Assembly (NCBI GenBank): GCA_035048485.1
Contig: CM068583.1
Span: 70,498,231 to 70,562,230 of the forward strand
Origin: Pteria penguin
Taxonomy: Eukaryota; Mollusca; Bivalvia; Pterioida; Pteriidae
Direction of reading: 5' to 3'
DNA: 64,000 bases
The translations under genes and the position numbers were made by a program. Under the pieces are notes generated by a model. The model had not been told where the DNA came from. It ran no database searches and saw only the letters and a list, made by a program, of their open reading frames with translations. Shown here one piece after another: positions 45,925-56,465 of this stretch (position 1 is the stretch's first letter; each line of letters begins with the position of its first letter).

Positions 45925-47484
45925 CACCAGTATGTCTTATTCGGAGTTGGGGTACATGTATTAGACTGTGTGTTATCCGGAGATGGGGTGTATTTACTGG
46001 ACTATGTGTTATCTGGAGTTGGGGTGTATATATTGGGCTATGTGTTATCCGGAGTTGGGGTGTATGTATTGGATTATGTGTTATCTGGAGTTGGGGTGTA
46101 TGTATTGGGCTATGTGTTATCCGGAGTTGGAGTGTATGTATTGTATTATGTGTTATCCGGAGTTGGGGTGTATGTATTGGGCTATGTGTTATCCGGAGTT
46201 GGAGTGTATGTATTGGATTATGTGTTATCCGGAGTTGGGATGTATGTATTGGGCTATGTGTTATCCGGAGTTGGGGTGTATGTATTGGGCTATGTGTTAT
46301 CCGGAGTTGGGGTGTATGTATTGGGCTATGTGTTATCCGGAGTTGGGATGTATGTATTGGATTATGTGTTATCCGGAGTTGGGGTGTATGTATTGGGCTA
46401 TGTGTTATCCGGAGTTGGGGTGTATGTATTGGATTATGTGTTATCCGGAGTTGGGGTGTATGTATTGGGCTATGTGTTATCCGGAGTTGGGGTGTATGTA
46501 TTGGATTATGTGTTATCCGGAGTTGGGATGTATGTATTGGGCTATGTGTTATCCGGAGTTGGAGTGTATGTATTGGGCTATGTGTTATCTGGAGTTGGGG
46601 TACTAGTATTAGACTGTGTGTTATCCAGAGTTGGGGTGTAGGTACTGGACTATGTATTATCCGGAGTTCCGGTGTATGTATTGGACAATGTGTTATCTGG
46701 AGTTGAGGTTAATGTATTGGATTATGTGTTATCCGGAGTTGGGGTGTATGTATTGGACTATGTATTATCCGGACTTGGGATGTACGTATTGGACTATGTG
46801 TTATCCGGAGTTCGGGTGTATGTATTGGACTATGTGTTATCTGGAGTACCGGTGTATGTATTGGACAATGTGTTATCTGGAGTTGGGGTGTATGTACTGG
46901 ACTATGTGTTATCCGGAGTTGGGGTGGATGTATTGGACTATGTGTTATCCAGAGATGGGGTGTATGTATTGGACTATATGTTATCAGGAGTTGGGGTGTA
47001 TGTATTCGACAATGTGTTATCCGGAGTTGTGGTGTATGTTTTGGACTATGTGTTATCCGGAGTTGGGGTGTAGGTACTGGACTATGTGTTATCCGGATTT
47101 GGAGTGTATGTATTGGACTATGTGTTATCCAGAGTTGGGATGTATGTATTGGACTATATGTTATCCGGAGTTGGGGTGTATGTATTGGGCTATGTGTTAT
47201 CCGGAGTTGGGGTGCATGTATTGGACTATGTGTTATCCGGAGTTGGGGTGTATGTATTGGACTATGTGTTATCCTGAGTTCTAGTGTAAGTATTGGACTA
47301 TGTGTTATCCGGAGTTGGGATGTATGTATTGGACTATGTGTTATCTGGAGTTGGGATGTATGTATTGGACTATGTGTTATCTGGAGTTGGGATGTATGTA
47401 TTGGACTATGTGTTATCCGGAGTTGGGGTGTATGTATTCGACAATGTGTTATCCAGAGTTTGGGTGTAAGTATTGGACTATGTG
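45925..47484. repeat. 36 bp satellite, ~43-44 copies, embedded in the RT relic
   Basis: Unit TGTGTTATCCGGAGTTGGGG TGTATGTATTGGACTA, with GGGCTA/GGACTA/GGATTA variants. It has no stop in any plus-strand frame, which explains the 241, 212, 222 and 133 residue frames. GGGCTA units dominate on the left, GGACTA units on the right. The unit resembles the RT-relic text at its left border (AGAGTTATCCGGAGTTCGGG TATATCTGATTATATGTT). Confidence 0.93.
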
Positions 47485-47570
47485 TTGAAACACCAAAATA
47501 GGAGAGACAACAATTTATATCATAAAATTAGATACTTCAAGTTTCAGTTAATATTCATATCAGTTCCCAA
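47485..47570 (-). pseudogene. Decayed Penelope-like RT copy 4, right part
   Basis: Directly after the satellite, TGTTGAAACACCAAAATAGG AGAGACAACAATTT aligns with TGTGAAAACACCATTGTATA AGAGACAGCAACTT of copy 1 (about 9340-9380), the next stretch of the RT frame. The same GAAACACC also occurs before the array (45918-45927), so it flanks the array on both sides. Confidence 0.7.
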
Positions 47571-47625
47571 GTAGAATCTGTATCTGTATTACATATTAAA
47601 ACCAACACCAAACCTGTGCTATTGA
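47571..47625. other. Short unassigned stretch
   Basis: Ends in ATTGA (47621-47625), a candidate target duplication for the composite element that follows. Confidence 0.4.
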
Positions 47626-47940
47626 CAAGGGCGTAGGAGAAGGGGGGGGGGGGCAGCAGGGCATGCCCGCGGGGCCCCCCCCCCCCCCACTTTACAAACA
47701 TGTGTTGTGCTCCCCTCACTTTTAGAGTAACATTTAAAGTTTAAATAAACTTAAATAAGACATTTTAAGCGATGTAAATCTATTTTCTTTTATATTTTTA
47801 TGTCTGATTTCTAATCCGTAATTACAAAATTACGGAAGAGGTTTTCTATTTTTGCTTGCTGTTGATGTATCCTGATTACGCAACATGTTGCAACAGTAGA
47901 AAGTTTCGCCAACAAAATACCTTTCAACTTATGCATTAGT

Positions 47941-48864
47941 CACAGGGCACGTCAGTTATGCTACATAATCGTTGACGTCACATGTTGACATATAAAAAAA
48001 GAGAAGGGAGGACACCGATTTTTCGCCGATCTGGGGTTTCCCTAATTTTCCGTATTTTTTGATGCAATATAAGCTTTCGTCAGTTACTTTGTACTTTATT
48101 ATGCGTCAGTATGCACTCGCATTTTCTCTCAACAAGCTTTCACGGCAGAAATCGTCAATTTTATCCATCAGCCATCTGCAGCTGTAAACTTTCAAAGGGA
48201 CTTCCGGTAAACACGGAGGTAATTCCAAGGTAAGCCCTGATTGGTCGATATCAAATACACGTCATAATCGAAGAAGTGGGAAATTTAAATTGATCAAATT
48301 TAACGAAAGAGTAAAAATGTTGATTTCATGGCAAGTTATGCTCAAATAATACATAAAAGCCAGAAAATGTTTAAATAATTTTTTATTCATTATTTTGAAA
48401 AAAATAAACTTGTTGTATCTTGTCAGCTTGATATGGAAAAGATATTATAGGGAGGCTTTTAGCCTTATAGATCTACAGTGGTGCCTGTTTGATCAATTTA
48501 AATTTCCCACTTCTTCAAAGTTTATCCAAATCATATATGTATATTTAATATCGACCAATCAGAGCTTACCTTGAAATTCGGTCCGTGTTTACCGGAAGTC
48601 CCTTTAAAAGTTTACAGCTGCAGACGACTGATGGATAAAATTGACCGATTTCTGCCGTGAAAGCTTGTTGAGAGACAATGCGAGTGCATACAGACGCATG
48701 ATAAAGTACAAGATAACTGACGAAAGCTTTTATTGCATAAAAAAATACGGAAAATTAGGGAAACCCCAGATCGGCGAAAAATCGGTGTCCTCGGCCTCCC
48801 TTCTCTTTTTTATATGTCAACATGTGACGTCAACGATTATTTAGCATAACTGACGTGCCCTGTG
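47941..48864. mobile_element. 924 bp hAT-like foldback element with 8 bp target duplication
   Basis: The termini CACAGGGCACGTCAGTTATG and CATAACTGACGTGCCCTGTG are exact inverted copies, flanked by GCATTAGT on both sides (47933-47940, 48865-48872). The arms extend about 358 and 377 bp at high identity (AAGCTTTCACGGCAGAAATC against GATTTCTGCCGTGAAAGCTT-like text), around a ~190 bp unpaired centre (48299-48487). Eight-base duplications and a CAGGG start are typical of hAT. No transposase. The frame at 48641-48844 lies in the right arm and is not a gene. Confidence 0.92.
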
Positions 48865-48983
48865 GCATTAGTGTGATGTCATCCATTGTAAGTATTTATT
48901 ATGTTTTGAATGGTATTATACAAGTCCGAGATTATGCAATAGAGTGGCATTATTATAGTTAGCTCTTATCTGAAAGATATAAG

Positions 48984-49165
48984 CAGGTGTAGCCCAGTGG
49001 ATGAGTTGTTCGTCTTGTGACCAAGAGGTCCGGGTTCGACACCCGTTGGGGACATACCGAGGCTCTGTCTTTCGGATGAGAGTAAAAACCGAGGTTCCGT
49101 GTCACGGTAGGCGTGGCACGTAAAGATCCCACTGGGCAAGGTCAATGACCTTGAGACCTTCACAG
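48984..49165 (+). mobile_element. V-domain tRNA-derived SINE
   Basis: A tRNA-like head with A box TAGCCCAGTGG (48990-49000) and B box GGTTCGACACC (49033-49043), the internal promoter for RNA polymerase III. Then CTTTCGGATGAGAGTAAAAA CCGAGG and GGCACGTAAAGATCCC, the core shared by V-SINEs. Lies in the outer element, right of the foldback. The overlapping minus frame (48966-49163) is spurious. Confidence 0.88.
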
Positions 49166-49281
49166 GTCACTTTTGTGCTAAAAATAGCTTTTTCGGATTT
49201 TTTTCGGGACATAGTGTTTTTTTTTTTTTTGTTGTTGTTGTGCCCCCAACTTTAACTTTTCACTGCCGATCTACGCCACTG

Positions 49282-49849
49282 ATTAATTAGGCCTACTCCG
49301 GATTTATAGTATAAAGAATCTGTGCCTGTTATCTACAGATAGGCCTAAGCTTACTGGTTCAATGACCTGTCACTTGCTTTCTTTGTAATAGATGATTATC
49401 CATTACTAGAATCCATTATATCTATTGTGAACAGTATAAACATATCGAGACTACCGATGAAATCACAAAACAAATATATCACAAGATATGGCATCTTTTG
49501 TTATCAGTGGATTTAAGTTTTCCTATATGTGGTGTACAAAGATAAATCACACCTCTGTTAGTGCGTGGATAAGCAGAAACTATGCCATCGTGAATATACA
49601 TTGGCGGATTCACAGGTCGGAAAACTTACAATAAATAAAGTCATTTTGGACCATTTTAAAGCGACCACTCCTTGGTAGTCATGAGAGGCTGTTACACCCA
49701 CCCCACCCCTCCACCCCCGCTTTTATATATTTGCAGATCCGCCTATGATACAAATACTGCAATCCTTTTTATAATTTTTATGGGAAATATAGATACTGCT
49801 TTTTCGATTAATCGATTTTCGATCATTTGTAAAATAGAAATAGATGTTT
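49282..49849. mobile_element. Intergenic with a CATTGGCGG MITE at 49599-49747
   Basis: Left end CATTGGCGGATTCACAG, right end GCAGATCCGCCTATG, about 149 bp, of the same type as 16769-16923. The interior has CCCCACCCCTCCACCCCCGC. Flanking ATA on each side could be a short target duplication. 49282-49598 has nothing recognised. Confidence 0.75.
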
Positions 49850-50129
49850 CTGTCACCGATAAGTGGGCGCCGTATTTACATTGTATTACACATAAACGCC
49901 ACCGATATGGGGACGCCATATTCACATTGTATTAATTTAATTTCTTATGAAACAAGAAATTTGATTGACCATTGAAAGCATATTATAGCTTCATAAATTG
50001 GTTTGGTCGGTTGCTAGGAGCAACCTGCTATGCGGATATTTTCCTCCGCTCTTGTTGTTACATTTCCGTTTACAGTTTAAAAAAAGAATCTAATGTTGAT
50101 AATTCAAATTATTCTAGTCTTTAATTAAA

Positions 50130-50297
50130 TTATAAGGATTAACTTTAACAATTTTGCTTTTTATTGAGATATAATATGGTTTGAGGCGGTGCCCAGTTTT
50201 TTATAATCCTCTTCGCGGATTATAAAGTGTGCACCGCCTCAAACCATATTATATCTCAGTAAATTACAAATTTGTTATATTTAATCCTTAATTATAT
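50130..50297. mobile_element. Hairpin element within the degenerate 48 bp repeat
   Basis: GAGATATAATATGGTTTGAG GCGGTGC and GCACCGCCTCAAACCATATT ATATCTC are exact inverted copies (27 bp), with an inner TTATAATCC/GGATTATAA pair and a weaker outer extension (ATAAGGATTAAC / ATTTAATCCTTAATTAT). Likely a small inverted-repeat element; no target duplication called. Confidence 0.72.
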
Positions 50298-50567
50298 GTA
50301 TAAACACCGCCGCTAAGTGGACGCCGCATTCACATTGCATTATATGTATAAGCAACCCCCACTAATTATAAGTGGACGCCGCTACATGGTCGCCGTATTT
50401 ACTTTGTATTATACATGTATGTATAAACACACCTGCTAAGTGGACGCCGTATTAACATTGTATTATATGTAATAAACACCACCGCTATCTGGACGCCATA
50501 TTTACATTGTATTCTGTACATAAACACCGCCGATACATGGACGCCGTATTAACATTGTATTATATGT

Positions 50568-50661
50568 GTCATTTGATAACTTTTCATTTTACTGATCAAA
50601 AGTGATCACAGGTTGTCATGTGATCATTTTTGATCAGTAAAATGAAAAGTTATCAAATGAC
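50568..50661. mobile_element. 94 bp foldback insertion with ATATGT target duplication
   Basis: GTCATTTGATAACTTTTCAT TTTACTGATCA and TGATCAGTAAAATGAAAAGT TATCAAATGAC are inverted copies; the arms are ~43 bp with a single mismatch. ATATGT flanks both sides (50562-50567, 50662-50667). The neighbouring array units read TATATGTATAAACACC without it, so the empty site is known. Confidence 0.87.
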
Positions 50662-51080
50662 ATATGTATAAACACCGCCCCTAAGTGGACGCCGTATTTA
50701 TATTGTATTATATGTTTTAACATCGCCTCTAGGTGGACGCCGTATTTATATTGTATTATATGTTTTAACATCGCCTCTAGGTGGACACCGTATTTATATT
50801 GTATTATATGTTTTAACATCGCCTCTAGGTGGACGCCGTATTTATATTGTATTATATGTTTTAACATCGCCTCTAGGTGGACACCGTATTTATATTGTAT
50901 TATATGTTTTAACATCGCCTCTAGGTGGACGCCGTATTTATATTGTATTATATGTTTTAACATCGCCTCTAGGTGGACACCGTATTTACATTGTATCGTA
51001 TGTAAAAGTATCGTCGCTAAGTGGACGTCGTTTTTACTTTGTGTTATATAACATTGTATGAACACTGTCACATAGTGAAT

Positions 51081-51278
51081 GCCGTATTTACATTTAGGAC
51101 TCTTTCTTGACAATTGCCAACACGTCGTGTCCTATGAAATATGGTAATTAATGATATATTATTGAACTGTTTACAATAAGTAGTCATTACGGATATTTCA
51201 TTAACATTTCATTAACTGGAATATTTCATAGGACAGTAATTTTAGAATTTACTTTCATTTTCTTATTACAATACTAAT
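51081..51278. other. Short intergenic stretch
   Basis: Contains GTCCTATGAAATAT near 51128 and ATATTTCATAGGAC near 51222, an inverted pair about 80 bp apart (possible small hairpin element). Confidence 0.5.
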
Positions 51279-52972
51279 AACAAGAGCAACGCCTAGCGTG
51301 GCATAATACGCCCGTCGCTTAATTCGGACAGGATCAATTTGGCATGATTTTCATGAAAAACACCTGACGTTTACTGAAGTTAATTGCGTTTCATAGCATT
51401 TGTCCAAGGGCTATAACTCCTGCAGAAATGGTGATATCCAACCCATCTTGGAACTTGACCTGCAAAAAAAAAAAAAATGAAATGTTTTAGAACTAGCCCC
51501 TAAATTTCTGAAAAAAAAAGATATCAATACCTGTAAAATATGTGGAAGTTGGTACGTTTTACTTGCTTCATGGTAAATTTCATAACGTTTTTACAAAAAT
51601 TAGATTTTTAAGGAATTTTCAAAACAAAATCTTGAAATTCATAAGTCCAAGGGCCATAACTCCGTCAAAAGTAGGTCAATCTTAACAAAACTCGAACTGG
51701 TACTGACGCCGCTTGGAATAAAGCTATATACCAAATTTCAACTCAATATCTTGAAAGACGGCCAAAAAGTCTGGAAAACATGACCAAGCCCATTGTTTCC
51801 CCCCCCCCCTTAAAATTATAAATTTCTCAAAAATGAAGAAAAAGATATTAAAAACCGTAACATATGTGATAGTTGGAACACTGAACTAGTTTCATGAGAA
51901 ATTTCATAATGTTTTGACAAAAAATAGATTTTTAATGAATTTCTGAAAAAAATGTTTAAATGTATAATTCCAAGGGCCATTAATCCGTCAAAAGTAGGTC
52001 AATTGTAACGAAACTCGAACTGGTACTGACGCTGCTTGATATAAAGCTATATACTAAATTTCAACTCAATATCTTGAAAGACGGCAAAAAAAGTCCGGAA
52101 AACATGACCTAGGACATATGGTCCACCCCCCTAAAATTATAAATTTCTCAAAAATGAACAAATAATAGATTTTTAATGAATTTCTGAAAAAACCTTGAAA
52201 TTTATAAGTCCAAGGGCCATAACTCCGTCAAAAGTAAGTCAATAGTAACAAAACTCGAACTGGTACTGACGCCGCTTGGAATAAAGCTATATACCAAATT
52301 TCAACTCAATATCTTGAAAGACGTTCAAAAAGTCTGGAAAACATGACCTAGGACATATGGTCACCCCCCCCCCCCCCTAAAATTATAAATTACTCAAAAA
52401 TGAAGAGAAAGATATTAAAACCCGTAAAATATGTGATAGTTGGTACATTTTACTTGTTTCATGAGAAATTTCATAATGTTTTGACAAAAAATAGATTTTT
52501 AATGAATTTCTGAAAAAAAAACCTTGAAATTTATAAGTCCAAGGGCCATTAATCCGTCAAAAGTAGGTCAATTGTAACAAAACTCGATCAGGTACTGACG
52601 CTGCTTGATATAAGGCTATATACTAAATTTCAACTCAATATCTTGAAAGACGGCAAAAAAAGTCCGGAAAACATGACCTAGGACATATGGTCCACCCCCC
52701 TAAAATTATAAATTTCTCAAAAATGAACAAATAATAGATTTTTAATGAATTTCTGAAAAAACCTTGAAATTTATAAGTCCAAGGGCCATAAATCTGTCAA
52801 AAGAAGGTCCATCGTAACAAACCTCGAACTGGTACTGACGCCGCTTGAAATAAAGCTATATACCAAATTTCAACTCAATATCTTGAAAGACGGCCAAAAA
52901 AGTCCGGAAAACATTACCCCGGACGGACGGACAGCGCCATAACATAATACGTCTAATGACGGGCGTATAAAA
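51279..52972 (-). mobile_element. Family G dispersed element (~1.7 kb), minus strand
   Basis: Read on the minus strand, the head is TTATACGCCCGTCATTAGAC GTATTATG (hairpin) and CTGTCCGTCCGTCC, then several diverged monomers of about 270-290 bp (AAGACGGCCAAAAAGTC and GATATTGAGTTGAAATTTGG strands), and the tail GCGACGGGCGTATTATGCC, hairpin CGCTAGGCG, then TTGCTCTTGTT. The tail GACGGGCGTAT repeats the inverted motif of the head. CCAAGGGCCATAACTCCGTC, a phrase of common bivalve repeats, recurs in each monomer. No coding capacity. Confidence 0.75.
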
Positions 52973-53229
52973 ACCATTTTGTGGCACATAAAAAACACAG
53001 TTTACTACCTGAAATAATTTCATGATACAGGATATTTCGCCTCCGCAATGTTTCCTCAGAGAGACTGACATCATTGTCGCTCTTTAAATGACAATCACGA
53101 TGCATGAGGCATACTGTAATGTTCACAGGAATGAGTAACACATACCACCATGTTGTGTTCCGCCATTCTGGAATCTGTAGTAAAGTTGTCCTGTGCTAGG
53201 TGATCTCTTTATTTTATCTGATACATTGA
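52973..53229. other. Short unassigned intergenic stretch
   Basis: Nothing recognised; overlapping minus frames have no family character. Confidence 0.45.
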
Positions 53230-54055
53230 AATATAGGGGCATGGTAGTCCAGTAGTATCGCAATACATTGATATATAGGGCATGATGGTCCAGTAGTATC
53301 GCAATACATTGATATATAGGGGCATGGTAGTCTAGTAGTATCGCAATACATTGATATATAGGGCATAGTAGTCCAGTAGTATCGCAATACATTGATATAT
53401 AGGGGCATGACGGTAGACTGACGCCTTAAGCTCTCAGTCATGACGGTAGACGGACGCCATAAGCTCTCAGCCATGACGGTAGACGGACGCCTTAATCTCT
53501 CAGCCATGAGGGTAGACTGACGCCTTAAGCTCTCAGCCATGACGGTAGACCGACGCCTTAAGCTCTCAGCCATGACTGTAGACCGACGCCTTAAGCTCAG
53601 CTCAGCCATGAGGGTAGACAGACGCCTTAAGCTCTCAGCCATGAGGGTAGACGGGCGCCTTAAGCTCTAAGCCAGGACTGTAGACCGACGCCTTAAGCTG
53701 TCAGCCATGAGGTTAGATTGACGCCTTGAGCTCTCAGCCATGACGGTAGACGGACGCCTTAAGCTCTCAGCCAGGACGGTAGACCGACGCCTTAAGCTCT
53801 AAGCCAAGACGGTAGACGGACGCCTTAAGCTCTAAGCCAGGACGGTAGACCGACGCCTTAAGCTCTAAGCCAGGACGGTAGACCGACGCCTTAAGCTCTC
53901 AGCCATGACTGTAGACAGACGCCTTGAGCTCTCAGCCATGAGGGTAGACAGACGCCTTAAGCTCTCAACAAGGAGGGTAGACGGACGCCTTTTAAAAGCT
54001 CTCAGCCATGACGGTAGACGGACGCCTTAAGCTCCCAGCCATCACGGTAGACATC
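53230..54055. repeat. Two adjoining arrays: 41-42 bp (x~4) and 33 bp (x~19)
   Basis: 53230-53405: CAGTAGTATCGCAATACATT GATATATAGGGGCATGGTAG TC, with 41 and 42 bp forms. 53405-54055: CATGACGGTAGACGGACGCC TTAAGCTCTCAGC, 33 bp, with GGGTAGAC, CTGTAGACC and CCAGGACGG variants. They share GGCATGA at the junction. Minus frames of 142 and 89 residues (53214-53642, 53123-53392) are readings through them. Confidence 0.9.
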
Positions 54056-55229
54056 AGCAACTGCAGTAAGTGCGAAACTTTAATTGCGTATCAAAAGGCA
54101 TAAGAGGATCTAGAAAGTTTTGAAAAGGTAGGGGTTGGTTGCAGTCTCCCATGACCAACGTTTTGCACTATTGGGTCTGGAAAGGTTGGTAGGGTTTCCA
54201 GCAATTACAATGGTCGAAAATGACCTTATTTGGTAAAATTTTCCGACCAAAAAAGGGGGGTGGGTGTGTTGCAACCTCCCCTAAATCCGCCAATGAAAGA
54301 TTATACAACATATTCCAGAGGCAGCGGTTAGTTTCCAGTCTCTGAAAGTAGTCTATGTCTCTGGTTTAAATTTATTTGACGACATTTGAAATTGTCAAAC
54401 ATCCTTTACTTGCACTGCAGAAAAGGGACCTATACCCAAAACATATGTTCATGTACTTAATACTGTCTTGCAGTTTAAATACATTGATAAAGGCTTTAAC
54501 TGAGTGACTTCGTAATGAAGTGTGTTGTGACGTATACATGTTATATCTGTTCGTACAGACCACAGTCAATAAGTACTTATCAATGTAACGTGAGTACCAG
54601 AACAACTGAGGGATCACGTCACCGATATTCTGAAAAACTGCGTCTTTATGATTCCTGTATCTACGCTTGACAATTATTCAATGGTCCTGATGTATGGGGT
54701 CATCTAGAGGGTCAAGGGTCCTCAGCAACATCATCTGTGTAGCATCCCCTTTTTTATTTCATCCGATTAACACGGATTAATATTAATTGCCGCGCAATAC
54801 TCTAATGTGGCTGACCAGTCGTTAGGGTAACATTATCACCCCACGCGATTATCGTTTGCAGAATCTTGCCACAGGCATTCTTACTATAATGTACCGGCTA
54901 ACTCCTTGTGTGAAATAGGACACGTTTTACACTTTAAAAAATTATCATTTGCAAGATTAAAAAAACACATTATAAGTATTATACTTACAAACACAAACGT
55001 TTACTATTTACCCAGTTCAACGCCCAACAAAAATGTGCCCTTCAGTCCAAAACTATGCCTCTATTAATATTCTATACTATGGGGAGCAAAATCGGCGGGA
55101 TTCGATCTCTCCAGGATAGGGAGTCTTCATTACAGATAATTAATATAACAATATGTAATGTAGACATATAATTCAAAATTATCAAGATATATAAGCAATA
55201 CGATATTTACATTATTTTATAATATATCC
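54056..55229. other. Intergenic, with a possible MITE remnant at ~54105-54295
   Basis: GGTTGGTTGCAGTCTCCCAT and GGGTGTGTTGCAACCTCCCC TAAATCCGCCAATG suggest a decayed relative of the CAGTGGCGG MITEs, right end only. No gene; the 54372-54617 minus frame is unsupported. Confidence 0.45.
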
Positions 55230-56130
55230 GTGATCAACTAGAGGGTCAAGGATCCATCAGCAACATCATCTGCCTGATGTATGGGATCAACTTTAGGTCA
55301 AGGGTCCATCAGCAATATCACCTGCCTGATATATGGGATCAACTAGAGGTCAAGGGTCCACCAGCAACATCATCTGCCTGATGTATGGGATCAATTTTAG
55401 GTTAAGGGTTGGAGGTTTAGATGATATTAACATTGGACGTAGGACAGTATTGTAGATTGGAGGTGTAGATGATATTAACATTGGACGTAGGACAGTAGTG
55501 TAGATTGGAAATATAGATGATATTAACATTTGACGTCGGACAGTATTGTAGATTGGAAGTATAGATGATATTAACATTTGACGTCGGACAGTATTGTAGA
55601 TTTCAGATATATATGAAATTAACATTGGACGTAGGACAGTAGTGTAGATTGGAAGTATAGATGATATTAACATTTGACGTCGGACAGTATTGTAGATTTC
55701 AGATATAGATGAAATTAACATTGGACGTAGGACAGTAGTGTAGATTGGAGGTGTAGATGATATTAACATTGGACGTAGGACAGTAGTGTAGATTGGAGGT
55801 GTAGATGATATTAACATTGGATGTAGGACAGTAGTGTAGATTTCAGGTATAGATGAAATTAACATTGGACGTAGGACAGTAGTGTAGATAGGAAGTATGG
55901 ATGATATTTAGATAACATCCGATGTAGGACAGTAGTGTAGATTGGAGGTATGGATGATATTAAAATTTGACGTAGGACAGTAATGTAGATTGGAGGTGTA
56001 GATGATATTAACATTTGACGTAGGACAGTAGTGTAGATTTCAGGTATAGATGAAATTAACTTTGGACGTAGAACAGTAGTGTAGATTGGAGGTATGGATG
56101 ATATTAAGATAACATCCGACGTAGGACAGT
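55230..56130. repeat. 53 bp (x~3) and 48 bp (x~15) arrays
   Basis: 55230-55395: GGGATCAACTAGAGGTCAAG GGTCCATCAGCAACATCATC TGCCTGATGTAT. 55395-56130: GGACAGTAGTGTAGATTGGA GGTGTAGATGATATTAACAT TGGACGTA, 48 bp, with GATTTCAGATATAGATGAAA variants. The 171-residue minus frame (55350-55865) is a 16-residue period reading. Confidence 0.9.
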
Positions 56131-56465
56131 AGTATCGTTAACAAGCGGCAGTAGTAACCCAGTATAGGTGAGTCATTGCATAAGCATTGATCCAGCCTAG
56201 CTAAAAATGAGAGATGTGTTTTGACAAAATCAGTACCCCACAGATTTATGTTAGAGAATCTTATGTTATTATGACACATTATGTGTGATAAAAGTTTCAG
56301 ACAAAGGTATGTAACCCTATCTATAAAATCTATTAACTTCACTATCGCTAAAACACTGGAATAATGGACTAACTATCGACTAAAATATTCTACTATTCAA
56401 TTATTACAATGAATAACTAAATAAGTTGCCGATTGTCGGACTAAAGTATTCGTTTAATCGACTAT
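56131..56465. other. Short intergenic stretch
   Basis: Unique AT-rich sequence; the minus frame at 56040-56342 partly overlaps the array and has no family character. AACTATCGACTAAAATATTC / GACTAAAGTATTCG near 56370-56455 is a small direct repeat. Confidence 0.45.

Larger units (their letters stand above)
47626..49281. mobile_element. Outer MITE-like element, 1656 bp with nested insertions
   Basis: Left end CAAGGGCGTAGGAGAAGG and right end CCGATCTACGCCACTG are inverted (GGCGTAG core), each next to a poly-G/poly-C or T-rich stretch with GTGCCCCC / GGGGGC-like sequence. ATTGA and ATTAA flank it (47621-47625, 49282-49286), a near match. Without the foldback and SINE inside it would be about 500-600 bp. 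Confidence 0.68.
49850..51080. repeat. 48 bp minisatellite and degenerate relatives
   Basis: A homogeneous core (about 50680-51000) has seven copies of ACGCCGTATTTATATTGTAT TATATGTTTTAACATCGCCT CTAGGTGG, alternating GGACGCCG and GGACACCG. Both sides (49850-50560, 51000-51080) hold older copies (CACCGCCGCTAAGTGGACGC). The 159-residue minus frame (50634-51113) is a reading frame through the array. Two foldbacks sit in it (listed). Confidence 0.9.

Noticed and set aside
45916..47284. Open frames of 241, 212 and 222 residues as repetitive proteins
   Set aside because: All plus-strand frames of the 36 bp unit lack stops, so overlapping long frames are expected; no splice or promoter context, and the array is embedded in a decayed RT.
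48984..49060. Functional tRNA gene at the second SINE head
   Set aside because: Good A and B boxes, but continues into the V core and no convincing acceptor stem is present.
50634..51113. 159-residue repeat protein on the minus strand
   Set aside because: A 16-residue period from a 48 bp minisatellite; runs into a transposon-like foldback at its end.
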